Below, one piece after another: positions 33,695 through 42,784 of a stretch of 64,000 nt of DNA; positions within the stretch are counted from its first letter, which is position 1, and each line of letters starts with the position of its first letter. Position numbers and translations under genes: made by a program. A model generated the notes under the pieces. It worked only from the letters and a program-made list of their open reading frames with translations. It was not told the origin of the DNA and did not search any database. Source of the DNA: Bin80 sp965261255 (GTDB lineage: Bacteria > Bacteroidota > Rhodothermia > Rhodothermales > Bin80); contig CBDHCQ010000004.1 in the NCBI GenBank assembly GCA_965261255.1, forward strand, positions 434,001 through 498,000. Direction: 5' to 3'.

Positions 33695-35398
33695 TCAGAA
33701 GCCGATGGCTCGTCCGTCGTAACTGCGTGAATCCGCAGCACCAAAGAAGGTGTCGTCTTTAATCATTATGCAATGTGCGCTCCCCTGGGAGCCCCGATAA
33801 CGGACGGTGTGCCCTTTGGCTTCGTAGAGACGCTTCGTATCCGGCGAAATCCCTAATGATTCAAAGCTGGTGATATCCGGGAGCCACTGATGATGAATCC
33901 GGGGAGATTCTACGGCTTGTGCTATGTTCATGTCGAAGCTCAGGACGTTCAGGACTATCTGGAGGACGGTATTAATGATCGTACGTCCTCCGGGGGTCCC
34001 CACGACCAGGAATGGCTTACCGTTCCGAGCTACGATGGTTGGGGTCATACTGCTCAGCATTCGTTTTTGTGGGGCAGCGAGGTTGGGCGGCGTGCCGATG
34101 TATCCGTTCGTATCTGTGTGACCTGGGATCGGGTTAAAATCCCCCATTTCATTGTTGAGCAGAAAACCGGTTCCGTCGGCTACGATCTGAGATCCATAGC
34201 TGTGTTCGAGCGTGTAGGTCAGAGAAACTGCATTCCCCGCAGCATCAACGACGGACAGGTGGGTGGTTTCTTCACTTTCGGCCGGAAAATATAGTCGGCT
34301 CAGCTGCTTCGGGTCACTTTTGGAGGCTTGTGCTTCACTGATAGACCCTCTTAGTTTGTCCGCATGGGTTTTACTGATCAGGCGTTCAATCGGCATATTT
34401 GGGTTGAAAATTGGGTCTCCCAGGTGCTCTGCGCGGTCAGCAAATGCACGGCGCATTGCCTCGGTCATCAGGTGCAGGTATTGTGCAGAATTATGTCCCA
34501 GCGCTGACAGGTCATAGGGCTCCAAAATGTTAAGCATGGTGACCAGTGCCACCCCTCCGCTGCTGGGTGGGCTCATGGAATAAATGTCATACCCACCAAA
34601 GGTACCGTGTATTGGTGCCTGCTCCTCCGCCTCATATAATGCCAAGTCCTCCATGGTTATGAGCCCACCGTGACGGGCCATGAATTCGCTTAAAAGTCGT
34701 GCAGTCTCGCCGTCATAGAAGCCATCGTGTCCATGATCACGAATACGTTCCAAGGAAGCCGCCAAATCCGGCTGTTGCCAGATTTCTCCGGGTTCAAAAA
34801 CGTCAGTCCCGTTCTTAAGGAAGGCTTGGCGAGTAGCCGAGTACAGAGGAGAAGAAGTCTGTGCAAGATGTCCCAGGAAGCCCTGCATTGCGCGCGTAGA
34901 GGGGAAACCTTCTGCAGCCAACTGGACTGCCGGTTCTACAAGGGTGCTCCAGTCAGCACTGCCCAGACGCTGATGGGCCAACCAGAGGCCAGCAACCGTG
35001 CCGGGTACGCCAACCGAAAGGGGACCCTCATGGTTGGAATTATCTTTAATTTTACCGTCGGGCCCCAGAAACATGGTTGCGGTGGCTGCTAATGGAGCTT
35101 TCTCCCTGAAATTGAAACTAGTTACGTGACCACCTGCACCGTGGTACACCAGAAAACCTCCTCCACCAATGTTACCCGCCGATGGTAATGTTACGGCAAG
35201 TGCAAAAGCGGTTGCTATGGCAGCGTCCACGGAATTGCCGCCATTGCGGAGCACTTCCATCCCCACTTGTGAGGCCAGATAGTGACTGGAAACAACCATA
35301 CCGCTGTCAGCCGCAACCGGAATACGTCCGGCCTGGCCCGATACCGAGCCTGCAAACAGAATAAACGCAGTAAATACCGTAGCACAATAGCGCACCAT
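33695..35398 (-). CDS. ggt: Gamma-glutamyltransferase
   Basis: A 567-residue periplasmic enzyme with an N-terminal signal peptide (residues 1-22, ending V-S-G-Q). The region G-G-N-S-V-D-A-A-I-A-T-A-F-A is the characteristic N-terminal helix. The autoprocessing and nucleophile threonine is in S-E-E-T-T-H-L-S-V-V-D, near residue 378, so the large and small subunits arise by cleavage there. L-N-N-E-M-G-D-F and G-T-P-G-G-R-T-I also belong to the substrate pocket. It hydrolyses or transfers gamma-glutamyl groups of glutathione and similar compounds. It is cotranscribed with the APC permease and divergent from the heptaheme cytochrome operon across about 40 bp. Confidence 0.96.
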   Translation of the reverse strand: MVRYCATVFTAFILFAGSVSGQAGRIPVAADSGMVVSSHYLASQVGMEVLRNGGNSVDAAIATAFALAVTLPSAGNIGGGGFLVYHGAGGHVTSFNFREKAPLAATATMFLGPDGKIKDNSNHEGPLSVGVPGTVAGLWLAHQRLGSADWSTLVEPAVQLAAEGFPSTRAMQGFLGHLAQTSSPLYSATRQAFLKNGTDVFEPGEIWQQPDLAASLERIRDHGHDGFYDGETARLLSEFMARHGGLITMEDLALYEAEEQAPIHGTFGGYDIYSMSPPSSGGVALVTMLNILEPYDLSALGHNSAQYLHLMTEAMRRAFADRAEHLGDPIFNPNMPIERLISKTHADKLRGSISEAQASKSDPKQLSRLYFPAESEETTHLSVVDAAGNAVSLTYTLEHSYGSQIVADGTGFLLNNEMGDFNPIPGHTDTNGYIGTPPNLAAPQKRMLSSMTPTIVARNGKPFLVVGTPGGRTIINTVLQIVLNVLSFDMNIAQAVESPRIHHQWLPDITSFESLGISPDTKRLYEAKGHTVRYRGSQGSAHCIMIKDDTFFGAADSRSYDGRAIGF

Positions 35399-35439
35399 GT
35401 TCGTTGAGGTTAAGTTATAGGGCAGAATGGATTAAAACG

Positions 35440-37521
35440 ATGAATCCAGTAAAGTTAATGTACACAGCCCTGCCATGGGTATGCAGCCTGCTGCTGATTG
35501 CAGCCTGCTCGAGCGATAATGAATCGGAATCTCCGGTATTCACGGGACTTGACAGTGAATATGTGGGAGATGCTGCTTGTTTTGATTGTCATGAATCCGA
35601 ATGGACAGGCTTTCAAGACCATGGCATGGCACGATCGTTTTATCCGCTGACCAGTGACAATATTGTGGAAGATTTCAATGCAGATCCCATATGGCATGAG
35701 GAGAGTGGGTTCTGGTACAGGGTTCTGGAAGAAGATGGAGCTTATTGGCAGGAAGAGTATCGGCTTAACGACCAGGGAGAGCGGGTTCACAGTTTGAAAC
35801 GACGTATGAATTTTGTAGTCGGCAGCGGCAATGCGGCGCGCACCTATGTGTCTGAATCCAATGAACGTCTGTACGAACTCCCACTTACGTGGTATAGCCA
35901 GACGGCTCAGTGGGATTTAAGTCCGGGCTACGGCATTGCTAACAAACGCTTCGGGCGTCTGATCCCTGATCGTTGTATGGCTTGCCACAACAGCTATCCC
36001 AGCACTGTTGAGTGGGTTGAGGGCAAGTATCATGAAATGCCCAATGGTATCAGCTGTGAGCGATGTCATGGACCGGGCAGTGCACATGTTGATTTACGAC
36101 TTGCCGGAGGCGGTCCCACCGAAGATGCCGACTACTCAATTGTCAACCCAGCCAGGCTGACCCACGATCTTCAAATGGATGTCTGCCAGCAATGTCATTT
36201 ACACACGAGTGTTTCGGTTCTTCGAGATGGTCGCGAGCCGTTTGATTTTCGGCCATCGGAGAGATTGCAGGATCATCTTGCATTATTTTCCGCACGTGAC
36301 TCAGTTGGTGGACTGGATGTGATTTCGCACGCCGAGCGGCTTGCTCAGAGCGCCTGTTACCTGGCCAGCATCCCGCAGATGACATGTACGACATGTCATA
36401 ATCCGCACGAAGCTTTTCGAGGCAAGGGGCCGGAATACTTCGACAACACTTGCATTTCCTGTCACGAGGCCGTTCCTGATCATGAATTGAGGACGGATTG
36501 CGCGAGTTGTCACATGCCCAAGGAGGTTGCTGATGGAACACCTCATGCCACATTCACGGATCACTGGATTCGTGTAGTTGAGGATGAAGCCCCGCTGGCA
36601 GCACATCAAGCTCCGTTGCTGACTGCGTATTACGACCGTGACCGTACGGAGGGTGGAAAAATGGAAGCCATCGCGACATTGGTACATGCGACGCAGACGA
36701 GCGACGTTAGCGCCATGGAGACCGGCATTGATCTAGTGCGTTCAGTGGGGCCATCGGATACTACAGGGGAGGCTCGGTTTTTAATGGGAGTCTCACTTTG
36801 GCGATTGGGGCGCTCGGAGGAAGCTATTGCGCCTTTGGAAGCCGCAGTTGCTGTTCGCCCGAATATTCCGGAACGCTTAAATGCCCTGGCACAAGCCTAT
36901 GAGAGTGCAAATGAAAAACAGGATCAAATAAGAGGGCTGTATGAACGGGCGCTTGCAATTCAGCCGGCGCTCGCTGACATCAGGATCAATTACGGGCGCT
37001 ATCTGGAAATGGAAGGGGATCTCACGGGTGCGATTGCGCAATATCGGCGTGCTGCCAGCGAAAAGCCTTGGCTGGCACAGGCGCACTATAACCTAGGTAC
37101 GGCGCTCTTGCAGAATGGTGAATTTGCAGAGGCTGAAGCTGTACTTGAGCAGACATTGGTTCTGGATCCAGATCATGCCGATGCGCTTGGGAATCTAGGA
37201 CTTTTTCTCCTGACAGAGAATCGCATTCAAGAGGCGGGTGCGCGTTTTAGGCAGGCAGTTGAGTCGGCACCAGAGAATCCAATCGCGCTCAGCAATCTAG
37301 GTAGCTGGTACTTCAATATTGCGGGTTTTGAGGAAGCAATAATTTATTTGGAGCGTGCGGTTGCCATTGAGCCGGAGTATCTTGGGGCATGGGAGAATCT
37401 CGCGCTTTCTTATGCCCGTATGGACAGGGGAGCGGACGCTGTGCGGGCAGCTGAACGGATAATGGAACTGGACCCCAATAACCAAATGGCGCACGCCATT
37501 CTGGACGCGTTTGGAACATGA
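35440..37521 (+). CDS. Heptaheme c-type cytochrome with TPR domain, lipoprotein
   Basis: The start at 35440 (M-N-P-V-K-L-M) is preferred to the TTG at 35404, since it gives a proper lipoprotein signal with I-A-A-C (Cys23). The protein has 693 residues. Seven C-x-x-C-H motifs are present in residues about 48-370: C-F-D-C-H, C-M-A-C-H, C-E-R-C-H, C-Q-Q-C-H, C-T-T-C-H, C-I-S-C-H and C-A-S-C-H. The layout is like cytochrome c554-type domains. Residues about 430-690 are tetratricopeptide repeats (A-H-Y-N-L-G-T-A-L, A-L-G-N-L-G-L-F-L, A-L-S-N-L-G-S-W-Y). It should be anchored outside the cytoplasm and transfer electrons. No substrate is known for such fusions. The next gene is a paralogue overlapping by four bases. 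Confidence 0.88.
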   Translation: MNPVKLMYTALPWVCSLLLIAACSSDNESESPVFTGLDSEYVGDAACFDCHESEWTGFQDHGMARSFYPLTSDNIVEDFNADPIWHEESGFWYRVLEEDGAYWQEEYRLNDQGERVHSLKRRMNFVVGSGNAARTYVSESNERLYELPLTWYSQTAQWDLSPGYGIANKRFGRLIPDRCMACHNSYPSTVEWVEGKYHEMPNGISCERCHGPGSAHVDLRLAGGGPTEDADYSIVNPARLTHDLQMDVCQQCHLHTSVSVLRDGREPFDFRPSERLQDHLALFSARDSVGGLDVISHAERLAQSACYLASIPQMTCTTCHNPHEAFRGKGPEYFDNTCISCHEAVPDHELRTDCASCHMPKEVADGTPHATFTDHWIRVVEDEAPLAAHQAPLLTAYYDRDRTEGGKMEAIATLVHATQTSDVSAMETGIDLVRSVGPSDTTGEARFLMGVSLWRLGRSEEAIAPLEAAVAVRPNIPERLNALAQAYESANEKQDQIRGLYERALAIQPALADIRINYGRYLEMEGDLTGAIAQYRRAASEKPWLAQAHYNLGTALLQNGEFAEAEAVLEQTLVLDPDHADALGNLGLFLLTENRIQEAGARFRQAVESAPENPIALSNLGSWYFNIAGFEEAIIYLERAVAIEPEYLGAWENLALSYARMDRGADAVRAAERIMELDPNNQMAHAILDAFGT

Positions 37522-39398
37522 AGCATGCAATAATCGCCCTGGTGCTTTCGCTCGTTTTTGTCGCCTGTGAGCAGCAGTCGCCAAGTCCGTATCAGAACCT
37601 GGGTGCTGACTATGTAGGCATAGACGCTTGTGCGGACTGTCATCTGGATAAAGCTGCCACATTTACACAATCACAAATGGGGCGGTCCTGGGAGCTTGCC
37701 AACCCGCTCAACAGCAGGGCTGATTTTGACAATCCCACGCCGGTTTACGATGATTTCAATGATCTCTATTACGAGGCCCTTCGGAAGGGAGAAGAACTAT
37801 ACGTGGTTGAGTACAGGCTAAGCGGAAAGGATACGGTGCACAAGCGGGTGGAGCAAATAGACTATATCGTAGGTAGCGGTCATCACACGAATTCACATAT
37901 AATGGATGTGAACGGATACTTGTACCAAATGCCTTTGACGTGGTATGTACAGGAGGGTAAATGGGATCTTCCACCAGGTTTTAAGGGGCCGAATAATAGC
38001 CGATTTGACCGACCGATTCCACTCAAGTGCATTACCTGTCACAATGCCATGCCAGCGTACGTGGAGGGCTCGGAGAACAGGTACGTTTCTGTTCCGCATG
38101 GTATTGACTGTGAGCGTTGTCATGGACCGGGTTCGCTGCACATCGAATCTGTAAGGAGTGGTAATGCTGTCAATACCCTTCTGGAGGCAGATTACACCAT
38201 AGTGAACCCGGCCAGGTTGTCAGTTGAGCAGCAGTTTGACATTTGTCAAGGATGCCATCTTCAAGGGGCTTCGGTTAACAAACCGGGCCACACATTTGCA
38301 GACTTCAGGCCGGGGATGCCGCTTTCGGACATTGAGAATGTATTCTGGCCGCGGTATGCAGACAGTTTACGTCAGTTCGTTATGGCCTCTCACCCCGATC
38401 GGTTAAGCCAGAGTGCGTGTTTTCAGGCTTCGGAAACTATGACCTGTATCACCTGCCATGACCCGCATGTCCCGATTGAAGCCATGGCAGAGGATCATTA
38501 CCGGGATGTATGTCAGTCCTGTCATACGGAAAATGAAAGCAGTTTAGTTTGCCCAACACCAGAGGCCGCCGCAGGAGCGGACTGCACAAGTTGCCATATG
38601 CCCGTATCCGGCTCACAGGATATTCCACACATCACGATTACGGATCATTTTATTCGATCTCCCGGCTCTGACATATCGGAGGTTGTTAGTTCGGATACTC
38701 AGGCGGATTTTGTGCGTATGGCGAGCTTGATAGATGAATCTCCAAGTGATGCTGAAATTGCCGCGGGATTCTTGACCTACTACGAAACAATAACCAATGC
38801 TCCGGGCTTCCTGGATTCTGCAGCCGTATATCTGCGGCGTGCAGATCGTGCGGGAGAGAATGTGGATGAACAATTGATCAGGATGCACTTCCTGAAGGGT
38901 GAGGCAACCAGTGTGCTGCGTATTGCACGCAACATGGGGGAGCGCATACCTGATGCCTGGACGGCCTATCGTATTGGTGAGGCATATTTGATGCAGCAAA
39001 TGCCAGAATCGGCTGTTACGTATATGGAGCAGGCGATGCAGCTTTCGCCAGAGCATTTACGTTTTATGGATCGGCTTGGTGTTGCATATAGTAACGCCGG
39101 GCAGGTGTCTGCCGCACTCGCCACCTTTAATGAAGCATTGCAACGTAACCCCAAGCAGGCAGAGGTCTATAATAATCGTGGCTACGCGCATGTGCTGATC
39201 AGAGATTTTGAGAGGGCCGAGGAGGACTTCAGGGCGGCAATCGCACTGGATCCGGATGTCGTCATGGCCATCGCAAACTTAGCCTCACTCTACTACAATA
39301 CGGATCGTCTGGAAGAGGCACGCATTTATGCGCAGCGGCTCATCCAAATTGACGGAGCTAATCCACAGTTCAGGCGCCTATGGGAGCTCGTTCGATAG
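37518..39398 (+). CDS. Second heptaheme c-type cytochrome with TPR domain, lipoprotein
   Basis: The 626-residue paralogue of the preceding protein starts with a lipoprotein signal (F-V-A-C, Cys17). It again has seven C-x-x-C-H sites: C-A-D-C-H, C-I-T-C-H, C-E-R-C-H, C-Q-G-C-H, C-I-T-C-H, C-Q-S-C-H and C-T-S-C-H. The segments D-C/S-C-E-R-C-H-G-P-G-S and C-A/T-S-C-H-M-P are shared. The C-terminal third is TPR (A-Y-S-N-A-G, V-Y-N-N-R-G-Y-A-H, A-I-A-N-L-A-S-L-Y). Its ATG overlaps the stop of the first gene (ATGA) and its own end overlaps the next gene by 19 bases, so the three genes form one operon. The redox partner is unknown. Heme attachment needs a Ccm or Ccs system; a ccmF gene is at 45819-48227. 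Confidence 0.88.
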   Translation: MKHAIIALVLSLVFVACEQQSPSPYQNLGADYVGIDACADCHLDKAATFTQSQMGRSWELANPLNSRADFDNPTPVYDDFNDLYYEALRKGEELYVVEYRLSGKDTVHKRVEQIDYIVGSGHHTNSHIMDVNGYLYQMPLTWYVQEGKWDLPPGFKGPNNSRFDRPIPLKCITCHNAMPAYVEGSENRYVSVPHGIDCERCHGPGSLHIESVRSGNAVNTLLEADYTIVNPARLSVEQQFDICQGCHLQGASVNKPGHTFADFRPGMPLSDIENVFWPRYADSLRQFVMASHPDRLSQSACFQASETMTCITCHDPHVPIEAMAEDHYRDVCQSCHTENESSLVCPTPEAAAGADCTSCHMPVSGSQDIPHITITDHFIRSPGSDISEVVSSDTQADFVRMASLIDESPSDAEIAAGFLTYYETITNAPGFLDSAAVYLRRADRAGENVDEQLIRMHFLKGEATSVLRIARNMGERIPDAWTAYRIGEAYLMQQMPESAVTYMEQAMQLSPEHLRFMDRLGVAYSNAGQVSAALATFNEALQRNPKQAEVYNNRGYAHVLIRDFERAEEDFRAAIALDPDVVMAIANLASLYYNTDRLEEARIYAQRLIQIDGANPQFRRLWELVR

Positions 39399-41431
39399 CA
39401 GGGATCGTCTTATTGGGCATTCTCAGCCCTCCTGTTTTCGGGCAGGATACGACTGCATTCTGTCTGACGCATGCGCATGGCCGTACGGGAGCTGTCTTAC
39501 CCGTGATCGGTAAGGCAGGTGCTCGACCTATACATGAGAACGAGCCCGCAGGTGTACGAGGTGCTAACGACACCCCAGACACGGCTGAGCCGCTTGGCGT
39601 ACTGGACGATTTGGGGGTTCAGATTTCTGGAATGCTTTCGCCGGAGCCTCCCATTATATACGGTGATGCGGACGAGGAAGTAGTTGATGATGGGGCAATC
39701 CAGTTGGCTCGCGAGGTACACTTGGTCAGTGGCACACGTGTGCGGGTGCGGGGCATCATTGGTGATGGTATTCACGGCAGCCAGGGGGGAAACACTGGAG
39801 ATTTTGACTTCTATCGAATGGGTGCGTTGCTTGCGGGACAGAGAATAACGGTAGATGTTGATACTTCTCCTGCCTCCCCTGGACTGAACAGTAAGGTGGC
39901 CCTATATGATAGCACGGGTATGCGACTGAAGGCCAGCAAGAATGGTGGAGACGGTGATAGAAACAGCTATTTGGAGGTTGTCATTCCAGTAGATGGGGTT
40001 TACTTCACGGTTGTTCGGGGAACGAATTCCTGGTGGCCAGACGATCCCTTTGATCCTGCCTCAGGCCCGAAAGCAGGTAGTGAAGGCCCATACATTCTCA
40101 CGCTTGGCTTAGATGCAGAAGATTTTGACTGGTATAGCTTGGACTTGCAGGCGGGAGATGTATTGAGCGCAGCAGTTGAAGACTCAGCCCGTCACCTGGT
40201 ATTTGCGGACGCTCATGGTACGGTTCATTTGGCTTCAGACCTTGACCGCAGTGATCTGTTACCTGTCACAAGCCCACTGCTTAAGGGAGGGAATGCGAAC
40301 CTTGCACTAGTAGTCGCTGAGACAGGGAGGTATTTTTTTCGTGTAGGTCATGGAGCCGGCAGTTACTTGGCGACATTGACCGCTCGTCGCGCGGGGCATG
40401 AGCAGGAATCCACCCAACAGGTATTGTTTGTGGATTTTGATGGTGCTGATTTTGACGCGAGTTTTCTAGGAGGTCGTGCGGATGCACGGCTATCCCCATT
40501 GCATAAATTTTTAGAGAATCAGGGCATTGCTCAGGACGAAGATCACATCATTGATCTCGCGCTGGCTACGCTCAAGGAAAATCTGGTTGATGACGTGGAG
40601 GAAGCGCTGGCGGCCGATGTATTTTTGGATATCCAGAACAGCAGAGATCACCCGGATTCCTGGGGTGCGCCCAACGTAAGTCGCGTGATAGTTGGTGGAA
40701 GCCGGAGTGAATTGGGTCTGGAAACGATCGGCATTGCCGAAAGTGTGGATGTGGGCAACTTTGTCTTGAATGAAACCGCTGTTGTGCTCCTGGATCGAAT
40801 TACAGACCCGCTATGGGAGCCCTCTTTTTCTGCCGTACAGCGTGCTCCGGGCGTTTCGATGGCCGACCTGCTCGGGTTGGCGCTGGGCAATATTATTGCT
40901 CATGAAGCTGGACATTTAATTGCTAGTTTTCATACCGGGCACGCTGAATATCCCTGGCAGATCATGGATGCAAGCCCCGAAGCAGCGGGATTTCTGGGAG
41001 CGGGGCCGGACAAAATACTGGGTACGGAGGACGACCTGGATGTAGATCTGGGTGTATCTCCTTATTGGGAACTTGAGGGTTTTGTTGGCCTGCAGGATTC
41101 CCGTATGGCGACATTTTATGGCCTAAGTGGTGGGTACGTAACGCAGTTGGTCTCACGGGTTTTTCCACTGGACGGAAGGATAGGCGCGGTATACCCCAAC
41201 CCCTCCCATGACCGTGCCTGGCTACCTGTTACACTTGAACGGTCTGGACCGCTACAGCTCGAGTTCTATGATATGCTAGGCCGCCGTCAGGTGAGCGTGG
41301 GCCAGCGTGTAGTGCCGAGGGGCGATTCGGAGGTTTTGCTTCCGGTGAACCTGTTGGCACCGGGAACCTACCTGCTGCGTGCAAAGCTGAATGTTGGCAC
41401 TATAGGGCGGAAGCTTGTTGTGCTTCGGTAG
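39380..41431 (+). CDS. Secreted metzincin-like metalloprotease with PPC domains and T9SS sorting signal
   Basis: The 683-residue protein has a signal peptide (1-22, ending V-F-G-Q). Two beta-rich PPC-like domains follow (around 140-215 and 245-335), with D-F-D-F-Y-R and D-F-D-W-Y-S-L. The zinc site is H508-E-A-G-H-L-I-A-S-F-H, an H-E-x-x-H-x5-H arrangement. I-M-D about 20 residues later can serve as the Met-turn. The usual metzincin Gly is Ser here. The last ~80 residues are a Por-type sorting domain: V-Y-P-N-P-S-H-D, then L-E-F-Y-D-M-L-G-R-R, ending in K-L-V-V-L-R. It is therefore exported by the type IX system. The start overlaps the cytochrome gene by 19 bases. Confidence 0.82.
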   Translation: MGARSIAGIVLLGILSPPVFGQDTTAFCLTHAHGRTGAVLPVIGKAGARPIHENEPAGVRGANDTPDTAEPLGVLDDLGVQISGMLSPEPPIIYGDADEEVVDDGAIQLAREVHLVSGTRVRVRGIIGDGIHGSQGGNTGDFDFYRMGALLAGQRITVDVDTSPASPGLNSKVALYDSTGMRLKASKNGGDGDRNSYLEVVIPVDGVYFTVVRGTNSWWPDDPFDPASGPKAGSEGPYILTLGLDAEDFDWYSLDLQAGDVLSAAVEDSARHLVFADAHGTVHLASDLDRSDLLPVTSPLLKGGNANLALVVAETGRYFFRVGHGAGSYLATLTARRAGHEQESTQQVLFVDFDGADFDASFLGGRADARLSPLHKFLENQGIAQDEDHIIDLALATLKENLVDDVEEALAADVFLDIQNSRDHPDSWGAPNVSRVIVGGSRSELGLETIGIAESVDVGNFVLNETAVVLLDRITDPLWEPSFSAVQRAPGVSMADLLGLALGNIIAHEAGHLIASFHTGHAEYPWQIMDASPEAAGFLGAGPDKILGTEDDLDVDLGVSPYWELEGFVGLQDSRMATFYGLSGGYVTQLVSRVFPLDGRIGAVYPNPSHDRAWLPVTLERSGPLQLEFYDMLGRRQVSVGQRVVPRGDSEVLLPVNLLAPGTYLLRAKLNVGTIGRKLVVLR

Positions 41432-41800
41432 CTGGATTGTTTGGTGCTGCGCCAGTAAACAGTTCCACTGCGCTGCAGGCTCTCAAGTATGTCTGATCAT
41501 CGTTAATCCTCTAGATTACAACTCGCAGAATACTTTTGCCCGGTCCAGCCTTCATTGCGTGTGATTGAGCCCTACAGTTCCTTCTGTACTGCCGTAGGAA
41601 TCGTGTTGGCCTAAGTATCTGAGAGTAGGTATGCTCGAATCGTGTAGAATTCATATCTCGCGCCAAATCAAAAGCTGCATATCGCCAACTCAGTCCATCT
41701 ACCTTCATTTTGAAGATGCGAAACCCTATGCTGCCACCCGCTTGGTAGAATCAATGGAAGCACACCCGTGGGGTATGCACATCTCTGCAACAGTTTTGGT
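41432..41800. other. Intergenic region upstream of the metal transporter operon
   Basis: No reading frame here is convincing. The stretch separates the cytochrome/protease operon from the TroABCD-like genes. The promoter of the transporter operon is expected near its end, next to the palindrome at 41801-41836. Confidence 0.45.
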
Positions 41801-41836
41801 ATTCTACAGTTTTAGCCTAGCCTAAAAATGTAGAAT
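41801..41836. promoter_or_regulatory. 36-bp near-perfect palindrome, candidate metalloregulator operator
   Basis: The outer arms are ATTCTACA and TGTAGAAT. The inner core is TTTTAG-N6-CTAAAA with central CTAG. Sixteen of 18 base pairs are symmetric. It ends 3 bp before the ATG of the metal-binding protein gene at 41840. The core resembles the TTAGG/CCTAA half-sites of DtxR/IdeR/TroR-type repressors. Its position would cover the ribosome-binding site or the start of transcription. Seen in sequence; the regulator assignment is inference. Confidence 0.65.
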
Positions 41837-41839
41837 AAC

Positions 41840-42784
41840 ATGCGTTTGACCGCGCTATGTATCATGGTGCTTGGTCTGCTGATGTCTTGCACTTCAGCGG
41901 AAAACGATGCTCCTCCACTTGAAGATCGTGCGATCAGGGTTGTAGCGACCACGAGTATTGTTGCGGATCTGGTACGTGCAGTTGGTGGGGCGGACGTAAG
42001 TGTCGAATCGTTGATGGGGCCTGGAGTTGATCCGCATCTATATAAGGCTAGTGCCCGCGACGTCAGTAAAATGGTTGACTCTGATATCGTGGTTTATAAT
42101 GGTCTGCATCTTGAGGGCAAGATGGGGGATCTGTTTGAGGCAATGGCTGAACGGGGGAAGCCGACCGTTGCAATAGCCGAGGTCGGTGTTCACGATAGTT
42201 TATTGAGAGCGTCAGAGCTTTTTCAAGGCAATTATGATCCGCATATCTGGTTTGATGCTGAGCTGTGGGCCCGTGCTGCACGTGCACTCGCCAATTCCTT
42301 AGGCGCCCTGGATGCTACACGTGAAGCTACGTTTGCAGCGCGAGGAGACGCTTATGCGGACGAACTTCTGGAGGTACATGCTTACGTGCATGAGAAAGCC
42401 GAGAAGATACCAGAGGAGAAGCGAGTACTCATAACCTCTCACGATGCGTTCGGTTACTTCGGGCGCGCATATGGGTTTGAGGTTCGTGGGCTTCAGGGAA
42501 TTTCCACAGCATCTGAAGCGGGTGCGGCAGATGTGCAGAATTTGGCCGTACTTGTAGCTGAGCGGCAGATTCCGGCGATGTTCATTGAGTCATCAGTTTC
42601 CCCACGTGGTATTGAAGCCGTTCAGGAAGCGGTGAAGGCCAAGGGCTTTGATGTCAGTATCGGTGGCACATTGTATGGGGATGCGTTGGGCGGGCCATCC
42701 ACCCCGGCAGTCACATACCTGGATATGATCCGCTATAATATTGATACGATCGTTGAGGCACTCTCGCATGGCGAACGCAATTGA
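41840..42784 (+). CDS. Metal ABC transporter substrate-binding lipoprotein (TroA/ZnuA-like)
   Basis: This 314-residue cluster A-I binding protein has a lipobox L-M-S-C (Cys17). The four expected ligands are H66 (D-P-H-L-Y), H135 (D-P-H-I-W), H201 (S-H-D-A-F-G-Y-F) and D281 (L-Y-G-D-A-L-G). The His-His-His-Asp set is that of TroA and ZnuA, not the His-His-Glu-Asp set of PsaA/MntC, so Zn(II) and/or Mn(II) is expected. There is no His-rich loop as in ZnuA of enterobacteria. It is the first gene of a four-gene operon with an ATPase and two permeases, the same composition as troABCD of Treponema. The 36-bp palindrome ends 3 bp before the start and there is no clear Shine-Dalgarno. Confidence 0.93.
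   Translation: MRLTALCIMVLGLLMSCTSAENDAPPLEDRAIRVVATTSIVADLVRAVGGADVSVESLMGPGVDPHLYKASARDVSKMVDSDIVVYNGLHLEGKMGDLFEAMAERGKPTVAIAEVGVHDSLLRASELFQGNYDPHIWFDAELWARAARALANSLGALDATREATFAARGDAYADELLEVHAYVHEKAEKIPEEKRVLITSHDAFGYFGRAYGFEVRGLQGISTASEAGAADVQNLAVLVAERQIPAMFIESSVSPRGIEAVQEAVKAKGFDVSIGGTLYGDALGGPSTPAVTYLDMIRYNIDTIVEALSHGERN

Noticed and set aside
41840..42784. Manganese-specific (PsaA/MntC-type) binding protein
   Set aside because: The third ligand position is H201 in S-H-D-A-F, as in TroA/ZnuA, not the Glu of PsaA/MntC, so manganese specificity cannot be claimed.
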